Positions 25,881 through 38,877 are shown, numbered from the stretch's first letter. The stretch is 64,000 bases of DNA from Strix aluco (GCF_031877795.1 NC_133971.1:85584446-85648445), one strand, 5' to 3'. The notes: generated by a model not told the origin, from the letters alone. Translations and numbers: made by a program.

Positions 25881-26174
25881 GTGTTGCAGCAGGCACTGGT
25901 GTTGCTACCAACCAGAGCAAAGATCAAATACTTGACCAAAAACAGCTCGCACTGGTCTCAGTGTTGAAGTAAGTCTCTTTTTTTCAACATCCCCAAGGTG
26001 TGCAGGTGTCTGCTCCCCAGCTCTGGCTGCAGGTACCTCCTGTCCTTCCTAGTGGCACCTTTGGCTGGGCAGGATGGAGACTAACAGGCTCCAGCAGTCT
26101 CCAGAGATATTCTGGAGCTCTGGCCCTGCCGTGGGGTTTCTGGTGTGCTGCCGTGGGCAGAGGTTGAGAGCAGT

Positions 26175-26535
26175 GGGTTTGTGCAGCCTGGGAAAGGGAA
26201 GGCAGTGAAGGGGGCTCTCACCGCTGCCGACTGGCAACTGAGTGTTTGGAGAGAAGCCGGAGCTGGGGTCTCCTGCGAAGTGCCCAGAGACAGGATGAGT
26301 GGCAATGGCACACAAGGGAAATTCCAATTAGGTATTAGGAAAAATATTTCCCCACAAGAGCAGTTAAGACTCTGGAGCAGGGCCCAAAGAAGGGAGGCGG
26401 TCTCCACATTTGGAGACTTCCAGCCCTTGGCAGGGGCAATCCCTAAGCAACCTGCTCGAGCTTGGCCCTGCTGTCAGCAGGATTGGACCAAAACCCCCTG
26501 AAGTCCTTTCCCACCATTGTTGTTCCCCAGTTCTG
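26175..26535 (+). mobile_element. CR1 LINE, 3' fragment, sense orientation
   Basis: This is a diverged copy of the CR1 3' untranslated end, recognised by its order of blocks: TTGTGCAGCCTGGGAAAG, then a GGCACACAAGGGAAATT-like block, ATTAGGAAAAATATTTCC, a TCTGGAGCAGGG-like block, and a final GAAGTCCTTTCCCACC block leading to the terminal short-repeat region. The 5' end is truncated, as usual for CR1. The many differences from younger copies suggest an old insertion. Boundaries are approximate. Confidence 0.7.
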
Positions 26536-28891
26536 CAGTAGCATCTCATGGCCTGTTGGACTGACTGACTTGGAGGCAAATGGAGGGTTCGGGGGGTTGT
26601 TCTGTTTGTCCTCTTCTGGCTTGGTTCATCTTGCCCATACGGTATTAGCAGTGTTGGGAGATGGAGGCACTGCCTTGACAGGATTGCCCAGCTCATTGAT
26701 TTGCTCCAGCCTATCTTAGCTGGAGCACCCATCTCTCCAGAGGTCCTCATTATTGTGTGAGCACAAAAAGCCAGTCAGCAATGAAGCACAGGGTGTAAAC
26801 CATCCACCCTGCTCTGCTGGCGGTGCAGAGCTGTGATCTGTATGGGGGTGCTGGCACTATCGGGAGGCTGGAGAGGACGCTGGCCCCCAGCCCTCCAGCT
26901 GGAAGGGCTCCAGGTTTATCTTCCCCATGGTGCCTGTCCCAGAGACAGTGGCAATTGCAGGGGAAGTCTCCAGTAGCCTTTTTAAAGACTCCAGCTGCCT
27001 GAGCATCCCAAGCAGATGGAGGCTGAGATGAGCCCAAAGGACTGTCTGGAAAGAATTACTTGCTCCCAGTATTTTCTGTTTCTTTGCCAGCCTTTTATTC
27101 TCATGGCTGCTCTTTTCCTGATCCTGTCCTTCTGCAAGGCTGGCTGCTGGCAGTCTTATCAGCCTTGTCTTCAGAAACAACTTCGCTGTGCGATTTATTG
27201 TGTCTCTGAGCTTTGACCCTGGTGCCTGATGCTGCAGAAGCCCATGTCCAGTGTGTAAGTGCACAAAGGGCGTTTAGTGTTTGTCCCATCCCATCTGCAA
27301 GAGTAATGAACCAGAGTAAAGGGGGCTGCATGTAGCCATGGCGCCTGGGCAGAGCTGATCTGCAGCAGTATCTATGTCTGTCTCCCTGTCTGGCAGAGGC
27401 TGGGAGGTTGTCCAGTCTCCACAGGTGCTTTTATGTGGGTTTTCAAGGTCTAGGACATTCCCATGAGCCTGTGTTAGTCCCCAGATCTCTTCTCAGGTTG
27501 CTTCTCTCAGCCTTTCCCTTGGGCTTGTTGATGCTGGGCAGCCGTCTCACTCGGAGCCCTGCGCACTCTCCCTTCCTCAGCAGTCTGCTCATTATTCAAT
27601 ACTGCTCTGGGTACTCTTGCATTACTTGGATATTCCTGCTAAAACACCCACACACGTCGAGAGCATCGGGGTCTGGTGGTCTGAGCCAAGAGGCCCCTGG
27701 AGTCCATTCCCAGCTGCACGGGTACCTCACTGCATGGCTGAGGACGAGCTGGTTCCTGGTAGTCCGTGGAGAGCTCTTGTGTCTCTTGTGGGCTCCACTT
27801 CCCAAGGAGGGTCAGGTCTGGGGGGACATCTGTGTCCCCAGCAGCACGGCTGCCACCAGAATTGAAGGTGTTTTGGACCCAGCTGGCATAGTTAAGCTGG
27901 TCTCTGAGGTCTCTTGAGCTTTGTGTGTTCCCACAGAAGCAGCACAGCAAAACATGGGCAGCAACAGTGGCAGCAAGCAGTTTGCATAGGGGCCTTCATG
28001 TCTTTCAGGGACTGATGTGGGGGCTTATGTCCTGTGCAGGTGTGTTGTCTGGGGACACAGCTGCACCTCAAGCCTGTCCCTATTCACTATCGCTTCTGTG
28101 AAGACGGAGAATGCTGATATGCTGGTGCCACAGGGCCGTGTAGTCCCTGCAGGCTGCACCTGCCAGATAGCACTGAGGGCAGGTCCTCTCCAGCCTCTGC
28201 CTGACATGAAGCACCACTTGAGCCTTGGCTTCCACCATCCCCATGCAACATGCAGGTGCCAGGTGGATTCCCCCTTCCATCCCGAGGGCATCCCTGGCTG
28301 TGTGCATTGCACAGAGCCCTGGAGGAGCCTGGCCACCATGGAGGGGTGGTGGATGCACCGGGCAGAGGGCTCTGCTGTCAGTGGGATCCCACAGGCAGTG
28401 CAGGGTGTGTGGACCAGGAGCTTTACCAGTTTCATGGGATGAAATAAGAGCTGGGCTGTGTCTCCCACTGCCCTGCATATGGGTATGCCTGCAGTCAGAC
28501 ATGGCAGTCCCTCCTACCCCCTCATTTCCCTTCAAAGGGTTTTGTGCACTTGTGTATTTGCCTCCATTATGGGCAACAGTGTGAGTGTTCAGGTGACAGC
28601 TGTGGCATCCTTTTCCTATTGCCAGCAGGGTGTTTCTCTTTCACCTTCAGTCCCACGGGAGGGAAAGGCTTCCTTTTTTCCTGACAAGGCACAGGACATT
28701 GAATTCATGATGGAACTCCTCCTTCCCTGCAGTAGTCCTGGATGTGTCCAGCTCTTTACAGAGATGTACAAAGCCTCACCCTTATGGCGCGAATCGCTGC
28801 CCAGCCCGTCTCACTGCTCTGGCCTGCACTAGACTTGAGACTTTCTACATCGCAGCTGGAAAGAGGTGAGTTGGGTGGGTGTGCACAGCCA

Positions 28892-28917
28892 TGTGTGTGT
28901 GTGTGTGTGTGTGTGTG
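28892..28917. repeat. (TG)13 microsatellite
   Basis: Thirteen uninterrupted TG dinucleotides. It is likely to vary in length between individuals and can adopt Z-DNA. No link to a gene feature is visible. Confidence 0.95.
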
Positions 28918-31059
28918 GTATCTCCTCCCCCCGTGCCACGTAGATGTCTAGCACAGGGAGTGGAAAAGATGCTGAATGTCCCCACAGCTGCTGCAGCCTT
29001 ATCTCCAGGCTGCAGCTTGGTAACACTGAGCCGGAGGCCTGAGTGCGTGTGCCCAAGCACCTCCCTTGGAGGGCTCTTACAGTAAAAGGAAGTGTATCGC
29101 AAGAGGGTTTGCAGTGGTGACGGGCAGTTCCCACGGGGTAAATGCTGCAAGCACAATCCTTGCCGCCCTCCCCACCGCAGGCGCTTCACCTGCTCCCTCT
29201 TCCCATGCGTAGCTTTGATGCCTGTGTCGTGAGCTGCTCGGGGTAATGCAACATCCCTGGGACCTTCTCTGCTGCTCTGCAGTGCACTGGTGACCATTTG
29301 GTGAGGTAGGAAAAGGTGACACTACTGTGATTTTCCAGATGTGTGTTGGGGACTCGTCAGTGAGGTGTGTGCAAGGAGGCTCGGGCTGTCAGGGCTGTGG
29401 GTGTGTGGCAGCTGGCGAGTGGGGGAGACTGGTGTAAGTTATGGTACAAGCTGCAGCAATCACGAGGCAACAGAGCACAGGTAAAGAGCTGGGGACAGTG
29501 GGGATGTGCATGGGGGTGCGTGTAAGCAGGGCAAGATCTGATGGTGGAGAAGAACAAGGCTGGGGTGGGAGTGAAGAGAAGCACGCTCACGGGGATGCAG
29601 AGCCCAGCTGCCATGTGGAGCATGTGGAGAAGGTGAGGGATTGTGCATCCAGGATCAGGCAGTGTGGATGGCTACAGGGCATTGGGGTACAGAAGGAGCT
29701 GGCTTGGTAAGGAGGGAAGATGAGGCTGTAGATGGCTGTGACTGTGGGGGTGGTTGGAGGGAGTAAAGAGGAGACAGCAGAGGTAGGAGCAAAAGGGGGT
29801 CCGTCACCCACTGATTGCCGTGCTGTCTTCTCCCAGCTCACAAAGCATCAGCACCCCCGGCGCTCCCTGTCAGGGGCTCGTGTTTCTGTACCCTGCTTGT
29901 ACTGATGGAGAGTGGGCTGGGCTGTTCATGCCACACAGTTAGGTCACGCTTCCCATGGCCCACAGCCCAGGACAGGTTACTGATGGGATAGGAGTTACTA
30001 GTAAGTGATTGTCTTTCTTTTGAGGATGAGTTCAGTGGGTCGGGATCGGGTTCCCAGGGCTTCTGATGCAGACATCACCCCAGCACATCATTCTTCCTCT
30101 TGGGACATCAGATAAAAAGGATTGTTAATGCTAACATTAGTACATCACTTGGTATGGTGAGGGTCTAGATATAGACCTGCCTGGGCCTGGGGGATGCCTC
30201 CCTTGGACAAATGTCCTTATTGAACTTGAAACACAACAGTGCCTTGGTGCCCCGGTCACAGCTGGAGACCCCAGGCGTCATGCAAGTGCAGAGCAGAAGT
30301 GGTCCCTGCCCACTGCCAGGACCCATTTGGCTTCTTGTGGCCATCCTGTGACCAGCCACACAGGCATGGGACTTTGGAATCACCAACAGTGGAAAATTTC
30401 CCCATCAATTGCAGTTTGCACCAAGGTCTGGCATGGAGCAGCTGATCTGTGTGGTCATCCAGTGGCCAAGGTCCCCATTCCTTGGGCCACTGCCCCTGGA
30501 GAGGGATGGGAGGACTGGAATGGAGCTGGCTGACATGTCCCTGTGTCTGGGTGGCCAGGGGCTTGCTTTCGCTGCGGGCACTTTCTTTGTCGTCCCGGGG
30601 TGACTGCTGAGGCCGCTGTGCCACTGCAAGGCCAGCGCTGTTGGGCTCTGCGTGTTGACCTGCTGGCAAAGCTTGCAGGCGCGGTGCCGGCTGTGCCTTT
30701 CCCCCGGGAGCAGTGGTGCACAGCAGCTACCCCGAGGTGAAAAGACGCAGCTTTTTATGAAGCAGAGCCAACCCGGAGGAATTTTCCTCTTGTGGCCAGC
30801 TGTTGTCCTGGGCCTGGCTTGCGTCCTCCAGCACTTCCCACCCAGTGCTGCCTCGGGGAGGGGAGCAGGGACTGGCCCACCCTCCGGACTCCCTGTGCCA
30901 GGCAAGTGGGTGCCACCTTGGGCTCGTGGGGGTGAGTAGCCGCGGTGGAGCCCAGCAGCATCCTGCTGCCTCTGCAGGGATCCTCTTGGGCAGCGGAGAG
31001 TTTTCCCCACCCCCAGCTCTGCCGCTGCCTCTTTGTTTTCTGGCAGAAGCCTCCGTGCC

Positions 31060-31313
31060 TTTTCATTGCCGTTGAGGCGCCGAGCAGGAGCCTACATGTG
31101 CCGTGTGTGCGTCTCGCTGGGAACGTGATGCGGGCTGGCAAGCCTGCCGGGCCGGGCGTCTCCCTCGCAGGGCTGCGGAGGCCAGCCGGCAGCTTCGGGG
31201 GTCTCCTTTCTGTGGGCTGTTCCTCCGGTCGAGCAAGGCTTCGAGGCCGCTGGTTTCCTCCACGAAACCCTCTTTTTGCATTGGCAGCGTTTCTGCACCT
31301 TGCCACAAGTGGA
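31060..31313 (+). promoter_or_regulatory. Candidate alternative promoter and first exon
   Basis: CpG density rises clearly between about 31,060 and 31,270 compared with the flanks, and the block ends at a consensus donor (GGA/GTAAGTT, 31,313/31,314). Further right, at 31,720-31,770, lies a leader-like run rich in GCGAGCGAGAGAG-type purines. Placed 7.6 kb before the ATOSB coding exon, this would give a compact gene, so it is a credible alternative start for ATOSB. The island is short and has no clear core promoter motif, so the call is tentative. Confidence 0.35.
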
Positions 31314-34300
31314 GTAAGTTGTGTGGGAAGGGGCCGGTCCTCAGCTCGGCTCTGCTGGGGGCTCGGGCTCTCGGCTGCGGTCCTCCCTCGCCCTCGCTCC
31401 TGCTGAGAAGGCACCTGAGATTAGAGCAGCGCCAGGGGCTGCGGAGCCGGATACGGCGGAGGCTGAGGATTGCCTGTGCTGCGCCTGCCTCTCCGCGTAT
31501 TTGATCTCTCGACTTCCAGCGGGGACTGAATTCCTGTGCTGGATTCTGGGCTCGGCTCTTGTGAAAGGATCCAATTATTTCAGAGCTTTGAGCATCTCCA
31601 TTTGCTGCCCATATTTGCGGCGCCCGGGTCTGCGCTGGCTGGAATTCCAAGTGATTAACGTGGCTGTGACATCCCTCCTAGGGGTGTTATCTTTGCATGC
31701 TGTCCCCCACCGCCCCCCTCTTCCTCCTCCGGCAGCGAGCGAGAGAGACAGGCAGGCAGAGACAAAGGTCTGTCCTCAACCTGGGCTGTCCTCCCCGTGA
31801 GCGGCTGCTGCATGGGATTTCCCTGCCCTGCCTGCTGCAGGTTTCCTGGGCTCCCGGTCGAACGTTGGAGCTGGGCGGCCGTGGGCTGTATTGCTGAGGT
31901 TTGAGCCTGCTGGTGCTGGGTGGGCAGGGGGTGCTGCTGGCTTTGGAGAGCTGCCCGATTGTCCTGCCGGGATTTTAAGCTGCTTTTCATTCTTTGACTG
32001 CGCTTTCCTGGGGAGAGGGGCAGCCGTGCATGGAGGGGAGGCTGGTGAGGGGGGTTGGACGTGGGAGAAAGCTGTACACAGGTGGCCGTTGCATAGTAGG
32101 ATCTGCCTGCAGACCCTGCGAGCCCCCCTTCCCAGCTGCAGGCTATTGTCAGCGTTGCTGCCTGCACGCGAGGCACCCGGGCAAGGTGTGCGGAGGCGAT
32201 CCACGCCAAGACGTGGGGCATCAGAGGGAGCAGGGGTAAGCCCCTGGGCTGAGGGCTCTGCTCCAGCTCCCTCAGCTCCCGGGAGAGGTTTCATTGTGTT
32301 ATCCTGGGTTGGCCAAGCGGAAGGGCTCGGCCCCTGCGGCACCTGTACGTGGGGCTGGGGCTGGGGAGGTACCGCATGTCACTGGGCAGAGCTCAGCCCA
32401 TCAGGAGCCTGCTGCAGCCTGGAGCACCAGCAAGGCATCCTGCAGAGAGGGCTGCTCTGTCCCCAGGGGCTTCTGCACCCCATCGGTGTCCCCTCTCAGG
32501 GGGTGGGAGAAAGGGCAGCAGCAGCACCTCCTGAACGCGGGTGCTGCGGGGCAGAGGGAGGTGTCAGGTCTGTCTCTGTAGAAGCTGTCTCTGGTGGTTT
32601 CCAGGAGCTCACATGCCTAACATGGGCACTGCCTCTTGCCCCATCCTTCCCGTCTGAGCTCGGGCTTCCTCCCCATTATCAGCACAGGGGCCAGCACTGA
32701 GTGAGGCTCTGCGTCTGCATAAATCTGGCACGGCAGGAGGCCTCCTGAGGACCCCCGAGAGCAGCACTTGTCCTTGCAGTGGGGCAAGGATGCTCCTTCC
32801 CTCTGCATCCTCCCTCCCTCTCCCTTATTTCCACCAAGTGTGAGCTCCTTCCTCCCCGACCTGAATTCCAGGGGGATACCAGAGCCGCTTGTCTTTCCCT
32901 TCAGGCAGTTTGCTCCTCTAGCATCTCTCTAACCAGCTTCTCTCCAGGATTGCCACCTCTCCTATGGATGGTGCTGGAGGAGGTCCCCAGCCTCACGCGT
33001 CTGTCTTTCTCCTGACGGATATGTCTGATCTGTCAGGCTGTGGAGAAACCCTTCTGTGGTGGCAGCATTGCTGCTGGTGCTGCCATCCTTCAGGGTTGTG
33101 ATGGAAACTTTCTGCCTGCTGGCACTCCGTAAGCTCTGCTCTTAGCCTGTGCCAGGGAGCTTCTGGGTTTGTACTTGCACTGGTTAGATTTCTTTCCTTC
33201 TCCTTGGGTTCAGATAGGACTGATGGAGCTGCGATTTTTCTTCCAGGCAGTCTGTTTCCAGCAGTTTCTGTTGCCTCTTCTCTTGCCTTGTGCTCTGCTC
33301 GTACTGAGAATGACTATTTGTTTTTCTGTAATGACAGCCCCTCTCCTTCCTGGCCTCGTGGTTCCAGCTTCATGCCCAGTGAGGCTGCAGAGGTCTCCTT
33401 ACCACTTCCCAGAAGAGCAAGCAGGAAAAAGGAAGGCAGCAAAAGCCACTTCGGGGTTGCTTTGCTTTTTTTTGTGCACTAAATGGTGCAAGGACCCCTC
33501 TTGGCCCTGCCAGCCCCCAGGCATGGCACTCTGCCCCAGGCAGCAATGCCCAGAGCAAAGCCTCTTGTCCACTGGTCGTGTGTCCCCTTGGCTCACTGGC
33601 AGTGCTGCTCTGGGAAGCCTCATGGATCCCCACTGGGTGAGCATGGCCCCTTTGGGCACACCTTTTGCTCTCCTCCTTGCAACAGTGCTGTGCTGCCAGC
33701 CCTGCCAGGATCCCCTTTCCAAGGGCTCTGCCAGTCCTGCCCCATGACAGATGCCCCACTGGCTGGCAGAGCTGCCTCCACACCCGTCCCGCTTCCTTTC
33801 TGGCTGGTACAGTACAGTTAAAACAGCAACAGATCCTTTTACAGGCTGCAGCCCAGCATGTGGTACAGCTGCTGCATTGCCCAGCCAGGGACTCTTCCTC
33901 ACCCACCATCCTGCTCTGTTGCCACCAGACTGAGACCATGGTCTGTTAATCCTGGTTTCCCCCTGGATGTGCTAATAGGAATGAAACCATCAGATAAGGC
34001 AAGTCCCCGACCCTCCCCAGGCCTGGCTGTGTCATCCTTCATCAGGATCTGGAGACTTGGTGTCCACGGGAAATAGAATTTTTGCCCCAGTGCCTGAGAT
34101 ACGCTCCCTCCCTTCAGGTCCTTTGGGACCGGGTATTTTGTGGCTGTTGAAACATAGTGCCCTTGCTGAGGCTTCACTGGACTGGAGGAAGAGAGGAAAG
34201 TTGAACCTGGCATAGCTCCAGACCCAGGTACTGGGGGACTCTGGCAAAAGCACAGGCTTCGTCCCGTCTTCTGAGCATTGAGGGTGCCTAGCAGCTTGTC

Positions 34301-36165
34301 AGGAACAGAGCAGAGAGAAGGAGGAGCTGTGGATGGTCTTCCTCCAACAGGCAAAGCCCTTTAAGTCTTGTCTTAGAGTCAGGCTGAAACACTGGTAAAA
34401 TCACTAACAGTTGGGCTTAGGAGGGGCCAAATCCTTGGAGCCCCATGTGCTGCATCCAGGGGATGGTACCTGTGCTGCTCAGCTGAGCTGGTGAGGACCT
34501 GGACCTGGCTTTGTCCCATCCTGGTGGCCAGAAGTAGGGCTTTGGAGATGCTCAGGGCTCAAGGGGAGGGGAAGAGAGGGGTGACCAGGTGCTGTCTCCC
34601 CGTTCCTGGTCTCTGTGTTGCTCTCTTTCTCTATAGCGGGGTGGTGGGCTCCCGCTGGGTGCTGCAAGAGGCTCGGCCCTGCTGTGAGCTGGCTGGGCTC
34701 TCAGTGGGGAGGAGTAGCCCTGGGAGGCAGAGCTAAACACAGCCAAGAGAAACCCCAAGGCTAGGGGAAAAGGGATGGGAACCTCCCCTGGACACAGTGC
34801 CTGTGTTCCAGCTGCTCCCCTTTCCAGGCTGATGGGCAGTCGTCCAGCGGGAAGTACAAAGAGGTCCCAAAGTGTACTTAGAGACACTTTTGGGGTGGGC
34901 TGGGGAATCCTGGCATTTCCCAGCACAGTGCCTCAAGCGACAGTATCTGGGCTGGCAAAACATGGTGCAGCCCCTTGTGCTAGGTGTGTCCACTACTGGC
35001 TAGCGCCAGCATCACCTGGTGACTGATGTTGAGGTCTTGGCTGGGATATATTTGTGGTGCCAGCATGTCAGCCTCTCCCAGTGAACCTATTCTCCTGAAA
35101 TACAGCTGCTGCTGGCGAGCAAAGGGCTGTGACTGCAGAGGGACATGGGAAGGAGAAAGAAAGGGTGCAGGTGAAACTGCGTATTTGTCCCAGCATGGAC
35201 ACATGCAAGAAGGATGTGGCTTTCTCCTGCTGCACTGTGCTGACTCTTGCTGCTGGTTGCTGATTTTGCTTCCCAGTGGTTGACTGTGCCACGTAAGTCA
35301 TGGTACAAATCTCCCCCAGTGATGGAGGAGAGAAGCAGCAACCATCCAGGCAGGCAGAGCACAGCGTGTTACCACCTTGGCATATGCCCACAGCTGCAGA
35401 CATTCACTTGCTTTTCTACCGGCTTTCATGCAGGCCACATGTGGGGTGCCAGGAGGAACTGTTCTCTACAAAGAGCTTTTGTTGAGGTTTTAGACATTAC
35501 ATTTTTTTGTTACACTACAACATTGATTTGCCCTGCTGCAAGTAGTCCTTGGGAACTGGTGTACTGTATCTCTGTTCTGGCTGGTTGCTGGTGGTGCCCT
35601 TCCCCAGCACTGCTGGTGGTGGCTTTTGGGCTGGCCAACTTTTCGGGACTGGCCATGAGTGCCTGTTAATTACAAATCTTACTGGAAATGTAATGACAGA
35701 ACAACCTGTTTCCTGGGGCAGGCGAGGTCAGGCAGCGAGCACAGGGGGTGACCTACTGAAGCTGGCTTCCCACCTGCAAGATGCAGAGCTTGCTGGACCA
35801 GGGTGCCAGAAAGGAGATGTGCACTTGGGTGTTTGGTGCCTCTGAGTGTCCCTTCAGGGATTTTGTTCATCTACTTGGCTCTGCTGTTTTCCAGCCTTCA
35901 GAGCAGTGCTTGCTGCTGGGTTGGGATACCCAGTGGGACAGGCAGTGGCTTCCCTCTGGACAGCCACTGCAGTGAGGCCCTGGTTGAGGACTGCATGCGG
36001 ATGGAAGCAGAGGGGTCATGATCCCCAGAGATGGGCAGCATTTCCTCCTTCACCTGGAGGTTCCTGGACCAGCAAAGCTCAGGGACTGCCCCTGCCACAG
36101 AGGGGCTGAGGGTGTTGCACCACGAGCTGCTGTCTGAGCTGACTCTCCTTCTTGCCCTTTTCCAG
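31314..36165. other. Non-coding stretch, candidate ATOSB 5' intron
   Basis: No coding exon was recognised. GC content declines gradually from the 31 kb CpG-rich block. Open frames up to 269 codons (31,891-32,700) lie in GC-rich DNA on both strands without splice support. Confidence 0.45.
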
Positions 36166-36258
36166 GCATCAAAGCTGCCGGGCCGGTGGATTATGACTGC
36201 AGGGGAGCTGTGTTGCATCTGCAAATCTCTGTTGTGCATCAAGGGCACATCTGAGCAG
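36166..36258 (+). other. Exon-like 93-bp segment with strong splice signals
   Basis: The segment is bounded by a long pyrimidine tract ending TTTTCCAG and by a perfect donor CAG/GTGAGT. It has no stop in one frame (31 codons) and its 93 bp would keep phase, but the peptide resembles nothing I know. It could be a 5' untranslated exon of ATOSB or a chance pairing of good sites. Transcript data would decide. Confidence 0.3.
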
Positions 36259-37104
36259 GTGAGTGCTGTGCACATAAAAGGACTGCTGTCTTTGCGCTAG
36301 GTGAAGCTAGTGGGGGGCCATCATGGCTCAGAGCTGTCAGGCTCCTGGTTTCTGCCTTCCCTGCCAGGCATCTCTTATTGGAAGAAAACAATTGCAAGCT
36401 CTTCTCCTTGTCTGTAGGGCCAGAAAGTGTCCTGTGCTATGGATGAAAGGGGCAGGAGGTGGACATGAGACCAGTGGCTAGCTGGAGGCCCAGAGGTTGC
36501 TGGTGATCTGCAGTGTCTTGGAAAGCAAGCCACGAAATGCTTGCCAGAAACAGGGATCTGTTCACACGCACAGGGTTTCATATAGGAAGGCATGAAAAAG
36601 GGATGTAAAATATGAGCCAAGTATGAGAGTTCACAGCTTAGCTTAAAGTATACGTGGTTTAAATGGAAGTTAAGGTGATAACACTGCCTGAGATGGTCAA
36701 GATGTATGTGGTCTTTGGGTCTGGGAGGTTGGGAGAGGCTGAGCCTCAATGCTACCTTCTCTGCCTGTGTGACCCTGCAGGCAGGCAGTACCCTCCTGCC
36801 CTTTTCCTGGTGAACATCTGAATCACTACAGCCCTGCATCTCCTGCTTTTCTTCTCCTCAGCCCCACTGTGGAAACTGAAGAGCTGGAGAGGACGGTGCA
36901 GAGGTTTGGAGGCACACCGTGATGGTGGGAGCCATTCCACGGCAGCCACGCCGCTTCTGGGGGGTGCCTGGCTGGCAGGTGTCTTCAGCTGGTTGTGCCA
37001 ACGACTGCCCGCTGCAGGTCAGGGAAGTTAATCTGGAGGAAAGCGGGGTTCTGCTGCAGAGGGGTGAGTGTGGGGGGCAGCCAGGACAGGCTGCAGTGTG
37101 GCAG

Positions 37105-37800
37105 GTTATACAGAGGGGTTGAGGTTGGCATGGACTTCTGGAGGTCATCTGGTCCAAGCCCTCTGCTCAAGCAGGGCCACCTAGAGCTATTGCCCAGGAC
37201 CATGTCCAGACAGCTTTTGAATATCTCTGAGGATGGAGACTCCACAACCCCTCTGGGCGACTTGTTCCAGTGCTCAGTCACCTTCATAGTAAAATAAGTG
37301 TTTCCTGATGTTCAGAGGGAACTTCCTGCGTTTCAGTTTGTGCCCGTTGCCTCTGGTCCTGCCACTGGACACCACTGAAAAGAGCTTGGCTCCATTCTTT
37401 GCACCCTCCTTTTGGGTATTTATGTACATTGATGAGATGCCCCTGAGCCTTCTCTTCTCCAGACTGAAGTCCCAGCTCTCCCAGTCTTTCCTCATAGGAG
37501 AGATGCTCCAGTCCCTTAATTATCTTAGTGGCCCTTTTGTTGGACTCTCTCAGGTGTCAGTCCTTTGTTGGACTCTCTTAGGTGTGGCCTCACCCGTGCT
37601 GAGCAGAGAGGAAGGATCACCTCTGTCAATCTGCTGGCAATACTGTGCCTAATGCAGCCCAGGACACTGTTATCCTTCTTTGTGGCAAGGGCATATTGCT
37701 GGCTCGTGGTCAACTTGGTGTCCACCAGGACGCCCAGGGCCTTTTCTGCAAAGCTGCTTTCCAGCTGGTCAGCCTCCAGCATGTTCTGGTGCGTGGTTAT
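37105..37800 (-). mobile_element. CR1 LINE, antisense, with reverse transcriptase 3' remnant
   Basis: About 700 bp of CR1 in minus orientation. Plus-strand blocks such as GGAGACTCCACAACCCC, GTTCCAGTGCTCAGTCACC and CTTCTCTTCTCCAGACTGA match the antisense 3' region. The part beyond about 37,540 still reads on the minus strand as the end of CR1 ORF2, with a KALGVLVDTKL...GCIRHSIAS...VRPHL-like series, which is the C-terminal tail of the LINE polymerase protein. An internal lesion with a duplicated TTGTTGGACTCTCT block (about 37,539-37,577) breaks it. It is a dead, 5'-truncated copy just upstream of the ATOSB coding exons. Confidence 0.85.
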
Positions 37801-38747
37801 ACCTTTCATCACTCCTTTTAAACAAAATCCCTGGGCTCAACCACCCTGGCCTGCCCCTTTTCCATCCCCATCATGGTGAGGTCAAAATACCATGTGCAGC
37901 CTTGCTCTCCAGATAGCCTTGACCCACTTGGAGAACCAATTCTCCTATGGCTCACCTGCCCCTAAGCCTTTGCTCCATCCACAAGAGCAGGCAGAGCTGC
38001 CAGGCACAGGCAGTTTGTCAGGCTCTGGAGCTCCTTGGTCTGACAGTGACTTCTCTTGCATCTCCTCCATTCTTGCAGCCATTTCAGTATTTATCATGCC
38101 ACAAAAACTTGTGGCCAGGATTCTCACAGTTGTCAGGGCAGGCAGGAGTGGTGGATGGTGCAGGAGTCCATGGTACCACCCAGCTACTAATTGAGGTGGT
38201 GGAGGTCCCTGGTCCAATCTGGCAGAGATAACTGTGATGTTATGTCAGGCTCCTGTCCCCACCATGGGGCTGGCAGCGTGGCGCACCAGCCCTGCCTTGT
38301 TCAGCACATGCAGCCAGGACAGGTCTTCTTGCTGAGCACTGGGAGATCTTGTTGCTGTTGCCCAAAGGGGTGCTTGCAGGCTTGAGCCCCTGGGACTGGG
38401 GTGATCTGCCTGGCTCCTGTGCTCCAGAACAGCACAAGCATGTCAAGTCCCTGGCAGAGGGCAGGCCCCCTTCTACCCACTTGTCCAGACTCGTCCCCAG
38501 TAGTCTCCGGCCTGGCTGGAGACTCCTCTCTGTGCCCAGGCCGCAAAGGGAGTGCTGATCCCACAGGTGGGTGACGATGCAGGGTTCCCCAGAGAGCCAC
38601 ATCAGCCTGGTTCCTCTTCCTGTCCCTGGAGAGGGAGGTCCAACTGGGGCTGTATGAGGAGCTGCCTGCAGGTCCCTTGAGGCCAAAAAACCCAGACAAG
38701 TACGGGGATCCCGGGCTGATCTCCATCCTCCTGCTCTCTCTTTCCAG

Positions 38748-38798
38748 ATGCTGTGCTGCAGTGCACCCCGTAGCAGAGGGCTCACCTGGATGTCCTGA
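38748..38798 (+). other. Upstream ORF 1 in ATOSB leader (16 codons)
   Basis: An ATG lies exactly at the inferred splice acceptor and opens a 16-codon frame ending in TGA at 38,796-38,798, well before the main start. If translated, it could reduce initiation at the ATOSB ATG. Its use depends on the upstream exon, which also sets its initiation context. Confidence 0.35.
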
Positions 38799-38877
38799 GC
38801 GAGGGAGGGGTCCAGCTCCCACCCCCCGTCCTTGCACCCTGACCTGTGGCACTTTACGGTCCCCCTCCTGCTGCTGC

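Larger units (their letters stand above)
23940..31059. other. Non-coding stretch with a CR1 fragment and simple repeats
   Basis: No coding exon was recognised. Apart from the CR1 remnant at about 26.2-26.5 kb, an 18-bp tandem duplication near 25.85 kb and a TG microsatellite near 28.9 kb, the sequence looks unique. Open frames of 100-210 codons occur on both strands, but they overlap one another, lack splice support and resemble no family I know. Confidence 0.5.

Noticed and set aside
31321-32700. Open frames of 159-269 codons after the 31 kb CpG block
   Set aside because: Overlapping frames on both strands in GC-rich DNA without splice continuity; more likely leader or intron.
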